Assembly (NCBI GenBank): GCA_015179045.1
Contig: WHUZ01000114.1
Location: 62,001-126,000, forward strand
DNA: 64,000 nt
From: Kalaharituber pfeilii
Lineage: Eukaryota; Ascomycota; Pezizomycetes; Pezizales; Pezizaceae
Direction: 5' to 3'
Below, piece by piece: positions 33,601 to 44,457 of this stretch. The notes under the pieces were generated by a model. That model was not told the DNA's origin. It saw nothing but the letters and a program-made list of their open reading frames with translations, and made no database searches. A program made the translations under genes and the position numbers. Each line of letters starts with the position of its first letter. Position 1 is the first letter of the stretch.

Positions 33601-34430
33601 GGGAAGGTACTTTCAGCGACCTTCGTGATAACAGGATTCCTGGGCTTCATGTTTCGACTGTCGTCATTAGGATTCTGGATTTACATTTTGGCTCCCGAAT
33701 TTGCCCCACATGCTGGTTTGGGTGGTACCTTCCAAATCATTTGACTCTAGGCTCAGTACGCAATATGCTCGAGGTACCTCGCCTACTGCTACTGGACTCA
33801 GAAGTAACAGCAGCAAGCGACATACGAAGACTCGTGGAGGGGGTCCATCTATATTCTAAGGAGCGCTTCAAGGTGGCCGCTCTTGCTTACGCCAGGTTGA
33901 TGAATAAGAATTCCTCACGGAAAGACGTAATAGATCCCCATTTAAACCTATTACGAACGGCAGAAGGAGAACCTGTCGCCAGTGAATTTATTCTTTACAC
34001 TGAAAACGCAGCAGCCCTTAGGTTCGAGACATTGGTGGCGGTCCCGGCTGTGTTAGTATTTTCATGGATTCTAGTGGCCTTATGTTGGCAGTTACGGCTT
34101 TCACCTCCAGATTCAAAAGGTGGTGAGATAGCTGATGATACGTGCAAGGCCAAAGATGGGAAGCCTGGATGGCGTACGTCGGTAGAAACCTTGTGGCGGT
34201 AGTTAGCTGGTGCGGACAGGTGCTACATTGGCTGAAATTGCATCTCAATTGCTTTTTTTTGTTTTGTTTCTTTTGCGCAACCCCTCCTCACCTCAGTGGG
34301 GTTGAGCGACTCAATTTCAATATTCGAGTTTTGTTTTAATTTAAGTTGACGGAGGAAGGAGAAATAAAAAGAAAAAGCAAACAGGAACAGAAGCGGGAGT
34401 GGGAGAAAGTAATTAGTGTTGACGGCTTGG
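30650..34430 (+). repeat. Tandem triplication, unit 1
   Basis: Starts with a ~240-bp piece (GGGAGGGAT..., CACAAGACGAAGAC, then (GAT)n at 30848-30865) that recurs at ~34430-34690, followed by a CT-rich stretch, a conserved ~1-kb upstream region (31424-32460) and a membrane-protein gene. Gene starts in the three units are 4645 and 4831 bp apart. The upstream regions are conserved with many indels and carry no shared ORF. Confidence 0.75.
32463..34202 (+). CDS. Three-pass membrane protein with large ectodomain, copy 1
   Basis: Intronless, 579 aa, start MADWTGGDPD after TAATAAA. Predicted membrane segments at ~48-70, ~138-162 and ~519-541. About 350 residues between the second and third carry several N-glycosylation sequons (NESS, NITT, NVSK, NFTT, NHSS) and conserved blocks SVTGYDMGLIYA and GWEGTFSDLRDN. 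A 35-residue cytoplasmic-type tail follows. No signal peptide. No known family or function recognised. Two paralogues follow in the same orientation, at 37108 and 41939. Confidence 0.8.
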   Translation: MADWTGGDPDHNGIYPSQLLLGQQFVLPYPTGGKSVIAIARSQEIYITSLYALIVNAIFAAWWVLISIAIPHLIPQCFIHEPSIAIITSWKINEPLQALFPLVHHLWHIISSYCKSRRAKQARQYLSIQLVKFSWGDFTITLVTFILALGTFVCGIVASIFLSKTFVLNAALANPDKLFYPTEALGEARNVFLLEERIIAERAITVVDNADPYGSTRKLLDSRVFFETIPTDPPSDRHNESSYSMRYTSSVTGYDMGLIYAVDLNITTHGKCDFVYDVDVLEPGTEAYSYFNGLTFSVHNVSKDARSPAAYFACDLAPRGNFTTAFSVIPKLWGLRYLNHSSIYTDPDPWYFPDTAIGSIKSSRPMIQCYERVTVSYPGWEGTFSDLRDNRIPGLHVSTVVIRILDLHFGSRICPTCWFGWYLPNHLTLGSVRNMLEVPRLLLLDSEVTAASDIRRLVEGVHLYSKERFKVAALAYARLMNKNSSRKDVIDPHLNLLRTAEGEPVASEFILYTENAAALRFETLVAVPAVLVFSWILVALCWQLRLSPPDSKGGEIADDTCKAKDGKPGWRTSVETLWR

Positions 34431-34914
34431 CGAGTAGCTGCGCTGCCGGCGCTGTGGGAGGGATCAACGACGAAAGTTCTGACGAAGGGGAACAAGAATA
34501 CACAAAGGTAAAAGAACTAGAGATCGGGACACAAGACGAAGACCGGTTTACTATAACTTAAGAGGACGACGAAACAACTGTAAGACTGAACAGAATAACA
34601 ACTTAGTTATACTGTGACCATCTACAACGATGATGATGATGATGATGATGATCAGAGGAGGCCCCCTCCTCTCCCTCAAGAAATACCCGTAACCTTCTGG
34701 TCCTCTTTGGTAGTCTCCTCCCCCCAGGCCCGTTGCATCTCAAGTGCCAAGATTCCCACAGCGCGCAGGGTGGAGCTAGCTAGGCAGTGCAAGAGACGAT
34801 CAATGAGGTTGCGATTCCTGTATCTAAATTAGCTGTCATGGTTGCTGGTGGTGAGCGCAAAGAAGGTTCTTGCTTAAGTACAAAGTCTTGCTTGTTTCCA
34901 CCACCCCCGCCTTA

Positions 34915-35730
34915 GTCAGCGGTCGCATGAAATCTGAGAGTTCCGGAGGCTGTTCCAGAGGTTGTTCCAGAGGCTGTTTTTTTTTTAAATTTTTTTTTTT
35001 AATATCATTACTCGACGGAGGTTGTTTCGGAGGTGATTCCAGAGACTGTTTGCCGGAGGCTGTTTGAGCTCAAAAAGCCTCTGGAACAGCCCTCAGAATA
35101 GCCTTGGAAAAGCCCCTAGAACAGCCCCTAAGAGCAGTCTTGAAATCTTAGGATCTATCAGAATAGCACTTTTGATCAGTATAATGCCTGAAACCATATA
35201 TTACGGGTTGCAACTGATCAAGGGTAGAACTACAGGTGACCGCCGGTAGTACAGTTGGGATATTTCGGAATATCCGTACGGGTCGTTTAGCTCTCGATTT
35301 TATATTGGACTCACGCGCCTGTTATGGGGCCCGCTGGTCAGGCTGTCGTTCTCTCCACATCTTAGTTCTACCAAACTTGCTGACTAGCACCCCATGTTAC
35401 TTGTTTCTAACACCATACTTATCTTCTATGCCTGCAGTGCCATTTTATATTCCCCGTAGAGGACTTATATCTATGTGCTTGTCCTCATACTGAAGTATTA
35501 GAACAGTTGGTGTTGCGAAGTCCTAAATTCATTATGTTAGCTGTCTGGATACTTCTGACATAATAAAATTTGGCAAAAATTTGGACTAGCATAGTCTCAT
35601 GGACATCCACAGCCAAGCATACAAAAATATGCTAGTTTATACCGAATACTGCATAGCGCATAATATGCATTGGTCCCCTGTCCGGATACTTATTTTTTCG
35701 GCTGGTACGGTGTTGGTAATAATCTGTGGG
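34915..35730. mobile_element. Foldback element, left arm reduced
   Basis: Inner arms GGAGGCTGTTCCAGAGG (34945-35060) and CCTCTGGAACAGCC (35076-35130) face each other, then a segment with TATTACGGGTTGCAA and, at 35526-35730, the family end with TTATGTTAGCTGTC and CTGTCCGGATACTTATTTT. A T-rich insert at 34977-35001 followed by AATATCATTACTCG matches the SINE-like body in reverse. Confidence 0.6.
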
Positions 35731-36219
35731 CACCATGGGAAGGCTCGCCAGGCCTACAAGTGAACGGCGCCGTTGACAGCGAGCCGTTGCAAAACTGACA
35801 GCCTTATAGTATGCCCGCGTGCGCATCCAACTCACCATGACCCACCTCAACAGCCCCCGCTCTCACCCTCAGCCTTCGCCCTGCCTTACAAAACTGATAT
35901 CGATTGAATTGGACAATTGGACAACATGACAGGCAGCGTAAAAGAATGTTAAAAATAGCTCGCACTCAGTCAAGACTGTCGCACCACTTATTTATGCAAG
36001 AGGCATGCAAAAAATTGCGTGTGGCAAGTGCTCAGTATTAGCTCTGCAGGCTGTTGGCTGGGGAAGTGATGCATCAGGCCAGGAACTAAACATCGGGATG
36101 TACCACAAATAGCACCTATGATACAGAAAACATTTGCCATTGGTGGGAGTGAGGTGGAGTGCACATCAATGCTGCGCCCGGATTATGGCCGCAGACGGCC
36201 CAAAACTTGCAATAACATT

Positions 36220-36279
36220 AGTCGTCACCTGCCATCATTTTTTTTTTTTTTTTTTTTTTAGTCGTCACCTGCCATCATT
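36220..36279 (-). mobile_element. Bare poly(T) insertion with 20-bp target duplication
   Basis: T20 at 36240-36259 sits between two perfect 20-bp copies (36220-36239 and 36260-36279; core GTCGTCACCTGCCATC). The paralogous place in unit 3 (~41120) has only one copy of the site and no T-run. This is the signature of target-primed reverse transcription of a poly(A) tail alone. Confidence 0.85.
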
Positions 36280-37107
36280 GGATGACAGGGTTTTGTTGCA
36301 TTGCCCAGTTACAGCTTTTGATAAGGGCATCGTATATCGACTCAACTGAGTTGTCCGGTCTGGGACTCTAAGTAAAGTCGCAGAGCTAGCAGTGACACCC
36401 ATGAGGTGATAATGTTGCTGCAATGTCTACTGGCGAGATAAGTTATTGCATAATTGGTATTATGTCAATGCAAAACTGTAGTAACTTACTTTACTTCAGT
36501 ACTCGTCTTCGCCTCGATCAGGGCGGAACCAATTGTTATGGGAGGGTGTGGCTATGCTGGGATGAACACCGCCGAAATAGCTACTCTAAGAAAACGGACC
36601 AATTGGTCCACTGTACGGAATAGAATAGAGAAACATTTTGCCAGCTCGTATTTACAGTAAATACTGTATCTAAGCCATGTGGCAGTGATTCCAGACATGC
36701 AGCTGGATAACCTAGAGCAGTAGCTGATGGCAAGGGCTAGTGCTTTCCTGTCACAGCTCTCGTTTTTTTTCAGTCCAATGAGGACAATGACAATTTTGTC
36801 GATCATGCCGCTCGCAAATAGCGCACCGCAGAATAGACTCCATAGCCTTCGACATGTGTGGACCTCTCTGAGGAGGGGTATGGTCGGTAAACACCTTCAC
36901 ACTAGATAAATGGATTCTCGCTGTTAACGTTAACACTCAAACATTTATAAAAAAGGTTCCAATTGTGTGCGAACTATTTACATTCATCAAGCGACGTGGT
37001 ATCTCTTTGCCAGCAATTATTCAAACAATCTTGAGGTATTTCAATTACAGCACACCCAGAGTTATTTTTCTAAAGTGAGTAATAATTTGAGATAGCTGCG
37101 TAATAAA

Positions 37108-38854
37108 ATGAAGAACGAAACAGACTGGACAGGCGGTGACCCAGACAGTAACGACATATACCCATCACAGGTACTTCTTGGACAGCGATTCATATTACCA
37201 TCTCCCACAGGAGGCAAGAACGTTATTGCTATTGCGAGGTCACAGGAGATCTATATCACATCCTTATATGCCCTTATCACCAACACCATTTTTGTCGCAT
37301 GGTGGATTCTCATAGCCATTGCAATACCACACCTTATTCCCCGGCGCTTTATTCATGAACCTTCCATGACTATCATCACTAGCTGGAAGATCAATGAACC
37401 ATTACAGGCATTGTTTCCACTTTTACATCATCTCTGGCACAGTATTTCTTCCTTCTGCAAGTCCCGAAGGGCCAAACAAGTACAGCAAAATCTAAGCACA
37501 GAATCGGTCAAATTTTCTTGGGCAGACTTTACAATTACCCTCGTTACCCTTGTGTTAGCTCTTGGAGCCTTTGTCTGTGGGATTGTTGCCAGTATTTTTC
37601 CTTTCGCAAACCTTCGTTGTGGCAAATGCAGCACTGGCAAACCCAGATCAACTATTGTATCCAAACGACAATTCTCTCATATTTGAAGAGCGAACAATCA
37701 GAGAACGCGCAATTACAGTTATCGATAATGCAAACCCCCATGGAAGCATCCGAAAACTCCTCGATAGTAGAGTCTTTTTCGAAACTACCGTCATAGACCC
37801 TCCAAAAGATAGACGCAATGAATCTAGCTATACAATGCGCTACACCAGTTCAGTAACAGGATACGATATGGGACTAATATATGCGAGTGACCTCAATATT
37901 ACGATGCATGGAAAATGCGATTTCGATTACAATGTTGTTGTGTCGGAAGAGGGGAGGCAGTCCTACACGTACAGGTCAGTCGAGGATGGGGTGATAGGAG
38001 GGTTTGAGATGACTAATGATACACTCTCACCAGAAGCTACATTCTACTGCTATGATTCTCTAAAGGAAAATATTACCACTTCATTCAGTGTTGTCCCGAT
38101 GCTTTGGGGGCTGCTACTCTTGGTTGATGGCGGCATATACACTGACCCTTGGTACTTTCCCAACACTAGTACCAAAACAATTGAATCTGCGCGACCAATG
38201 ATACGGTGCAAGGAGAGACTTACTGTCTCCTATCGGGGATGGGAAGGTACTTTCAGTGACCTTCGTGATAACAAGGTTCCTGGGCTTCATGTTTCGACTG
38301 CCGTCATGAGGATTCTGGAGATACATTTTGGCCAAGTTTACTTGAAGGAGGATCCTCACTACCAAACTTCCCCCACATGCTCCTTTGCGAATTCCCTTCC
38401 AGCTCACCTAACTCTTGGCTCAACACGCAAGATGTCACGCGATGGGCTGCGAATAGACTCTGAACTAACAGCAGCAAACGAAATGCGAAGACTCGTGGAA
38501 GGGAGCTACATATACTCTAAGGAGCTATTCAGATCGACCGCTATATATTACAGCCTGTCGATGAATTCGAATTCCTCACGAGGATACGTAGTGGATCCCA
38601 ATAGGAACGTATTTCGAACAGCAGAAGGAGAGCCTATCGCTTGTGATTTTATTCTCTACTCTGAAAAAGCAGCAGCCCTCAGATTCGAGACATTGGTGGC
38701 AATCCCGACCGTGTTGGTGTTTTCATGGATTCTAGTGGCCTTATGTTGGCGGTTACGGCTTTCACCTCCAGATTCAAAAAGTGGTGAGATAGCTGATGAT
38801 ACGCGCAAAGCCAAGCCTGGATGGTATAGGTCTGTAAAAACCATGTGGCGGTAG
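37108..38854 (+). pseudogene. Three-pass membrane protein, copy 2 (frameshifted)
   Basis: Starts MKNETDWTGGDPD. Reads in one frame to ~37600 and in another from there to the stop at 38854. Copies 1 and 3 have TATTTTCC where this copy has TATTTTTCC (T5 at 37595-37599), so a single added T in the second membrane segment breaks the frame. Otherwise full length (~581 codons), with all conserved blocks and sequons in place. The break is recent or a base-call error. Confidence 0.8.
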
Positions 38855-39229
38855 TTAGCTGGTGCGAACAGGTGATACATAGGCTAAGATTGCATCTCAA
38901 TTGTTTTTTTGTTTTGTTTCTTTTGCGCAACCCTCTCCACCTACGTGAGTTTGAGGGACTCAATTGCAATATTTGGGTTTTGTTTTAATTTAAGTTCACA
39001 GAGGAAAGGAAAATAGAAAGGCAAAGGAAAAAGGAACAGAAGCGGGAGTGGGTGAAAGTAGTTGCGACGGCTTGGGGAGTAGCTGCGCTGCCGGCGCGCA
39101 GTCTAGGAGGGCGCGAGACGATCAATGAGGTTGCGATTCGTGTATTTATATTAGTTACAAAATTAATTAAAAAGTATTTACAACTTCCTGTTTCCACCAC
39201 CCCCGTCTAGTCTCGTAACCAGACTTAGT

Positions 39230-40690
39230 CAGCGGCCGCATGAAATCTGACTGTGGATGTCCATGAGACTAGTAGTCTGGTTACGAGACTACCAAATTTC
39301 ATGATAGATTGCCAGAATTTTATTATGTCAGAAGTATCCAGACAGCTGACATAATGAACTCCGGCCAGCTGACAACATGAATTTGGGGCATAAACACATA
39401 TTACAAGGATTACAGGCAAAATAAGGTAAGTCAAGACTCAGTTATCTTACTTAGTACTAGTAGGATACTAATATTTTCACAGGTCAGCCAAAATAACCCC
39501 CCAAAAAGAGCAGCCATTGTGACAGATATTGAGGCTTTTGCATATACTGAATAGCTCTCAATAAGAACAATATGTAAAATAATGAAGATACTGAATTCAA
39601 TGTGCACTGACATCATTGAGCTTGCAGTGTTGAGAGCTTCACATATGCGTACTAATACAACTACAAATCTTCAAGCTGTGATAAGTGCAAATGAGAGTAC
39701 TGCTGCTGGAGGTGGGTCACTACGGGTTTTGTTTTTCTACTCTTGCAGTGCTGTTCCGGAGGCTGTTCCGAAGGCTGTTTGAGACATGCTACGAGCGGCT
39801 GTTCGAGAGGCTATTTGAGAGGGTGTTCCGGGGGCTGTCGAGGGTGATCCGGAGATTGTTCCGGAGGCTGTTCCAGAGGCTGCTCTGGAGCTGTTTCGGA
39901 GGTGATTTAAGAGACTGTTCACCGGAGGCTGTTTGAGCTCGAAAAGCCTCTGGAACAGCCTCTGGAACAGCCTCTGGAACAGCCTCTGGAACAGCCTCTG
40001 GAACAGCCTCTGGAACAGCCTCTGGAACAGCCCTCAGAATATCCTTGGAAAAGTCCCTAGAACAACCCCTAAGAGCAGTCTTGAAATCTTAGAATCTATC
40101 AGAATAGCACTTTTTGATCAGTATAATGCCTCAAACCATATATTACGGGTTGCAATTGACCAACCGGTTCACAAACCATTGCACCAAAGGGTAGAACAAT
40201 CGGTGACCGCCTGTAGTACAGTTGGGATATTTCGGAATATCCGTACGGGTCGCTTAGCTCTAGAATTTTATACTGGACTCACGTGTCTGTTATGGGCCCG
40301 CTGGTCAGGCTGTCGTTCTCTCCAAATCTTGGTGCTATCAAACTTGCTGACTAGTACCCCATGTTACTTGTTTCTAACACCATACTTATGTCCTTTGCCT
40401 GCAGTACCATTTTATATTCCCCGTAGAGGACTTATATCTATATGCTTGTTCTCATACTGAAGTATTAGAACAGTTGGTGTTGCCAAGTCCCAAATTCATT
40501 ATGTTAGCTGTCTGGATACTTCTGACATAATAAAATTTGGCAATCTATCATGAAATTTGGACTAGTCTCATGGACATCCACAGCCAAGCATACAAAAATA
40601 TGCTGGTTTATACAGAATAGCATAGCGCATAATATGCATTGGTTCCCTGTCCGGATACTTATTTTTTTTCGGCTAGTACGGTGTTGGTCT
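39230..40690. mobile_element. Foldback element with nested arms
   Basis: Outer arms: 39255-39370 is the reverse complement of ~40490-40585 (shared TATGTCAGCTGTCTGGATAC, CTATCATGAAATTTGG, CTCATGGACATCCACAG). Inner arms: GGCTGTTCCGGAGGCTGTTC-type units (39745-39935) against GGAACAGCCTCT units (39947-40031). No ORF of a transposase; non-autonomous. A separate 16-bp hairpin (GTCTCGTAACCAGAC and complement) lies at ~39212-39290. Confidence 0.75.
39947..40030 (+). repeat. 12-bp minisatellite, seven perfect units
   Basis: CCTCTGGAACAG repeated seven times; a fortuitous frame reads it as LWNS repeats. Copies of the unit with variants occur in the other foldback elements. Confidence 0.95.
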
Positions 40691-41938
40691 GACAGCCTTA
40701 TATGCCCGCGTGCGCATCCAACTCAACATGACCCACCTCAACAGCCCCCGCTCTCACCTCCCCCTTACCCTCAGCCTTCGCCCTGCCTTACAAAATTGAT
40801 ATCGATTGAATTGGGCAAATTGGACAACATGACATGCAGCGTCAAAGAATATTAAAAGTAGTTCGCACTCAGTCAAGACTGTCGCACCACTTATTTATGC
40901 AAGAGGCATGCAAAAAATTGCGTGTGGCGAGTGCTCAGTATTAGCTCTGTAGGTTGTTGGCTGGGGAAGTGATGCATCAGGTCAGGAACTAAACATCGTG
41001 ATGCACCACAAATAGCACCTATGATGCAGAAAACATTTGCCATTGGTGGGAGTGAGGTGGAGTGCACATCAATGCTGCGTGCGGATTATGGCCGCAGACG
41101 GCCCCAAAACTTGCAATAACATTCAGCCATCATTGGGTGACAGGGTTTTGTTGCATTGCCCAGTTACAGCTTTTGATAAGGGCATCGTATATCGACTCAA
41201 CTGAGTTGTCCGGTCTGAGACTCAAAATACAGTCGCAGAGCTATCAGTGCTCCCGATAGGTGATAATGTTGCTGCAATATCTGCTGGCGGGAATAAATTA
41301 TTGCATAATTGGTATTATGTCAATGCAAAACTGTAGTACCTTACTTTACTTCAATACTCGTCTTCGCCTCCATCAGGGCGGAACCAATTGATATGGGAGG
41401 GGTAGTTATGCTGGGATGAACACCGCCGAAATAGCTACTCTAAGAAAACGGGCCAATTGGTCCACTGTAGGGAATAGAAGAAACATTTTGCCAGCTCGTG
41501 TATACAGTTCAAATATCTAAACCATGTGGCACTGATTCCAGACATGCAGCTGGATAGCGCAGTAGTTGATGACAAGCGCTAGTGCTTTCCTAGCACGGTT
41601 CTCATTGTGGTTCGTCCAATGAGGACAATGCGATCATGCCGCTCGCAAAGTGTGCAGACTGCGCATTGCAAAATAGACTCCGAGAACATGTGAGGTCCTC
41701 TCTGAGGAGGGGTATGGTTGGTAGCACCTTCACACCAGATGAATCGATTCTCGCTGTTAACGTTAGCACTCAAACATTTATAAAAAGGTTCCAATTGTGG
41801 TGCGAAATATTTACATTCATCAAGCGACGTGGTATCTCTTTGCCAGCAATTATTCAAACAATCTTGAGATATTTCAATTACAATACACCCAGATTTATTT
41901 TTCAAAGTGAATAATAATTGAGATAGCTGGATAATAAA

Positions 41939-43654
41939 ATGAGCAACGAAACGGACTGGACAGGTGGTGAACAAGACAGTAATGACATATACCCATCACA
42001 GCTCCTTCTTGTACAGCGATTCATATTACCATCTGCCACAGGGGGCAAGAATGTTATTGCTATTGCGAGGTCACAGGAGATCTATATCACATCCTTATAT
42101 GCTCTTATCGTCAATGCCATATTTGTCGCATGGTGGATCCTCACAGCCATTGCAATACCGCACATTATTCCTCGGCGCTTTATTCATGAGCCTTCTGTCA
42201 CTATTATTACTAGCTGGAAGATCAATGAACCATTACAAGCATTATTTCCACTTGCACATCATCTCTGGGATATTATTACTTCCTACCGCAAGTCCCAAAG
42301 GTCCAAACAATCGCAACAATATCTAAGCATAGAGCCAGTCAAATTTTCTTGGGGAGACTTTACGATTACCCTCATTACCCTTATTCTGGCACTTGGAACA
42401 TTTATCTGTGGGATTGTTGCCAGTATTTTCCTTTCGAAAACCTTTGTTCTGGCAAATGCAGCACTGGCAAACCCAGATAAATTATATTACCCAGTTCTAG
42501 AAACTGTCTTAATCAATCGCGAAGCACCCAGGCTTAAAGAACGCGCAATTACAGTTATCGATAATGCAAACCCCCATGGAAGCACCCGAAAACTCCTCGA
42601 TAGTCGAGTCTCTTTCGAAACTATTCTCACAGACCCCCTAAGTGATGGACGCAATGAACCTAACTATACAATGCACTACACCAGTTCAGTAACAGGATAC
42701 GATATGGGGCTGATACATGCGGATGACCTCAATATTACGACGCATGGAAAATGCAACTTCATGGACAGTGTTGTTGTGTCGGAGTGGGGGGTTGAGATGA
42801 TTACAGTGACTAATGATACTACCTCACCAGAAGCTTTCTTCAACTGCAGTAATACTCCAAAGGGAAATATTACTACTACATTCTATGTTATCCCGAGACT
42901 TTTGGGGCTGCAAGTCAAGGACCGTACCGGTGCCAGTATAGACACTGACCCTTGGTATTTTTCGACATCCTCCTACATTGGATCTATCGAACCTCCGCGG
43001 CCAATAATACAGTGCCATGAAAGAATAAGTATCTCCTATCGGGGATGGGAAGGTACTTTCAGCGACCTTCGTGATAAGAAGGTTCCTGGGCTTCATGTTT
43101 CGGACGCCGTCATTAGGATTCTGGAGATACATTTCGGCCAATTTGACCAGCGTCCTTACCAAAATTCCTACACATGCTTGTTTGCGCGTCCCCTTCAAGC
43201 TCACTTGACTCTAGGCTCAGCACGCAAGATGTACAATGGATATCTGGATCTGGACCCTGAAGTAACAGCAGCAAATGACATACGACGACTCGTGGAAGGA
43301 AGCTATATGTATTCTAAGGAGCTCTTCAGATCGACTGCTACATATTACAGCCAGTTGATGAATTACAATTCCTCACGAGAAGACGTAATGGATCCCAAAT
43401 ATAACCTATTACGAACGGCAGAAGGAGAACCTGTCACCAGTGATTTTATTCTTTACTCTGAGAATGCAGCAGCCCTCAGGTTCGAGATATTGGTGGCGAT
43501 CCCGACAGTGCTAGTGTTTTCATGGATTTTAGTGGGCATATTTTGGTGGTTACGGCTTTCACCTCCAGAGTCAAAAAGTGGTGAGATGGCTACTGATACG
43601 TGCAAGGCGGAAGATGAGAAGCCTGGATGGTTTAGGTCGGTAAAAACCATGTGA
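41939..43654 (+). CDS. Three-pass membrane protein with large ectodomain, copy 3
   Basis: Intronless, 571 aa, start MSNETDWTGGEQD. Same layout as copy 1: membrane segments near residues 50-72, 140-164 and ~515-537; ectodomain with sequons (NYTM, NITT, NDTT, NCSN, NSS). The N-terminal ~165 residues and the juxtamembrane C-terminus are most alike between copies. The ectodomain middle (after GKCDF/GKCNF to the WYF motif) is most different in sequence and length, suggesting ectodomain diversification. Function unknown. Confidence 0.8.
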   Translation: MSNETDWTGGEQDSNDIYPSQLLLVQRFILPSATGGKNVIAIARSQEIYITSLYALIVNAIFVAWWILTAIAIPHIIPRRFIHEPSVTIITSWKINEPLQALFPLAHHLWDIITSYRKSQRSKQSQQYLSIEPVKFSWGDFTITLITLILALGTFICGIVASIFLSKTFVLANAALANPDKLYYPVLETVLINREAPRLKERAITVIDNANPHGSTRKLLDSRVSFETILTDPLSDGRNEPNYTMHYTSSVTGYDMGLIHADDLNITTHGKCNFMDSVVVSEWGVEMITVTNDTTSPEAFFNCSNTPKGNITTTFYVIPRLLGLQVKDRTGASIDTDPWYFSTSSYIGSIEPPRPIIQCHERISISYRGWEGTFSDLRDKKVPGLHVSDAVIRILEIHFGQFDQRPYQNSYTCLFARPLQAHLTLGSARKMYNGYLDLDPEVTAANDIRRLVEGSYMYSKELFRSTATYYSQLMNYNSSREDVMDPKYNLLRTAEGEPVTSDFILYSENAAALRFEILVAIPTVLVFSWILVGIFWWLRLSPPESKSGEMATDTCKAEDEKPGWFRSVKTM

Positions 43655-44457
43655 CGGTAGTTAGCTGGTGCGGACAGGTGGTATTTGCTGGAATTGTACA
43701 CCGCGCAATTGCGGTATTGCATATCAATTTTTTTTTCTTTGTTTTCTTAAGCAATATTCGGGTTTTGTTTTAATTTAAGTTGACAGAGGAAGGAGAAAAT
43801 AAAAAGAAAAAGGGAGGAGGAACAGGAGCGGGAGTGGGGGGAGTAGCTGCGCTGCCGGCACGCAGGATGGGGGTTGGGCACGGGACGATCGCGATTCCTT
43901 GTATGTAAGTAAATTAGCCTGCAAAATTAATTAAGAAGAAGCTTTATGGTTGGGGCGCAAAGAAAGTTCTTGCGTACATCGTCTTGCTTTGCTGCCTCAG
44001 ACGACTTCCCTGTTTCCCACTTCCCCATCCCCCATCCACCCACCTCCACCTTCCTCGCTAAGTTCATCCGATCATTGGCACCGTTCTCCAGATTACTGCG
44101 TCGTAAGTATGTGCTGAACTGCTCATCGCGCGATAAGATAAGCTGCTCAGCTGAAACACGGCATCCCCCTTTCTATTCCCCAGCTACGGTCAACGCACAA
44201 CGACTGCTACAATTCGCAGCTGCTGCTTTCTTGCTGGGCAGGGAGGACCACATGGGATGCAAGCTGCTCGACCCTTGCAAGAACGTTACTGGCCCCAGAC
44301 ACAAACACTACAACAAATTAACTCCCTCGCCTATTAAAACCACTCTCTGCCCACCTCATCGAAAATTCCGTTCCTCATCTTCCCCCCGGGCATCCGTCGC
44401 CCTCCACAGACAGCAACAACAACCCCAAACCCTCAACCCCCAATCCCCGACAACAAA

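Larger units (their letters stand above)
34430..39085 (+). repeat. Tandem triplication, unit 2
   Basis: Same order as unit 1, with an additional foldback remnant at 34915-35730 and a poly(T) insertion at 36240. The joint between units recurs as GTAGCTGCGCTGCCGGC at ~34431, ~39080 and ~43843. Confidence 0.75.
39085..43860 (+). repeat. Tandem triplication, unit 3
   Basis: Third unit, containing the foldback element 39230-40690, the shared upstream region (~40885-41935) and membrane-protein copy 3. The similarity ends just before the PFF1 promoter region. Confidence 0.75.

Noticed and set aside
30650..34690. LTR retrotransposon with LTRs at 30650 and 34430
   Set aside because: The two similar ends are explained by the tandem triplication (a third boundary at ~39080); between them lies a membrane-protein gene and no gag or pol.
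39933..40460. ORF with LWNS repeats
   Set aside because: Frame through a 12-bp minisatellite of a foldback element; the equivalent in the other copy is broken.
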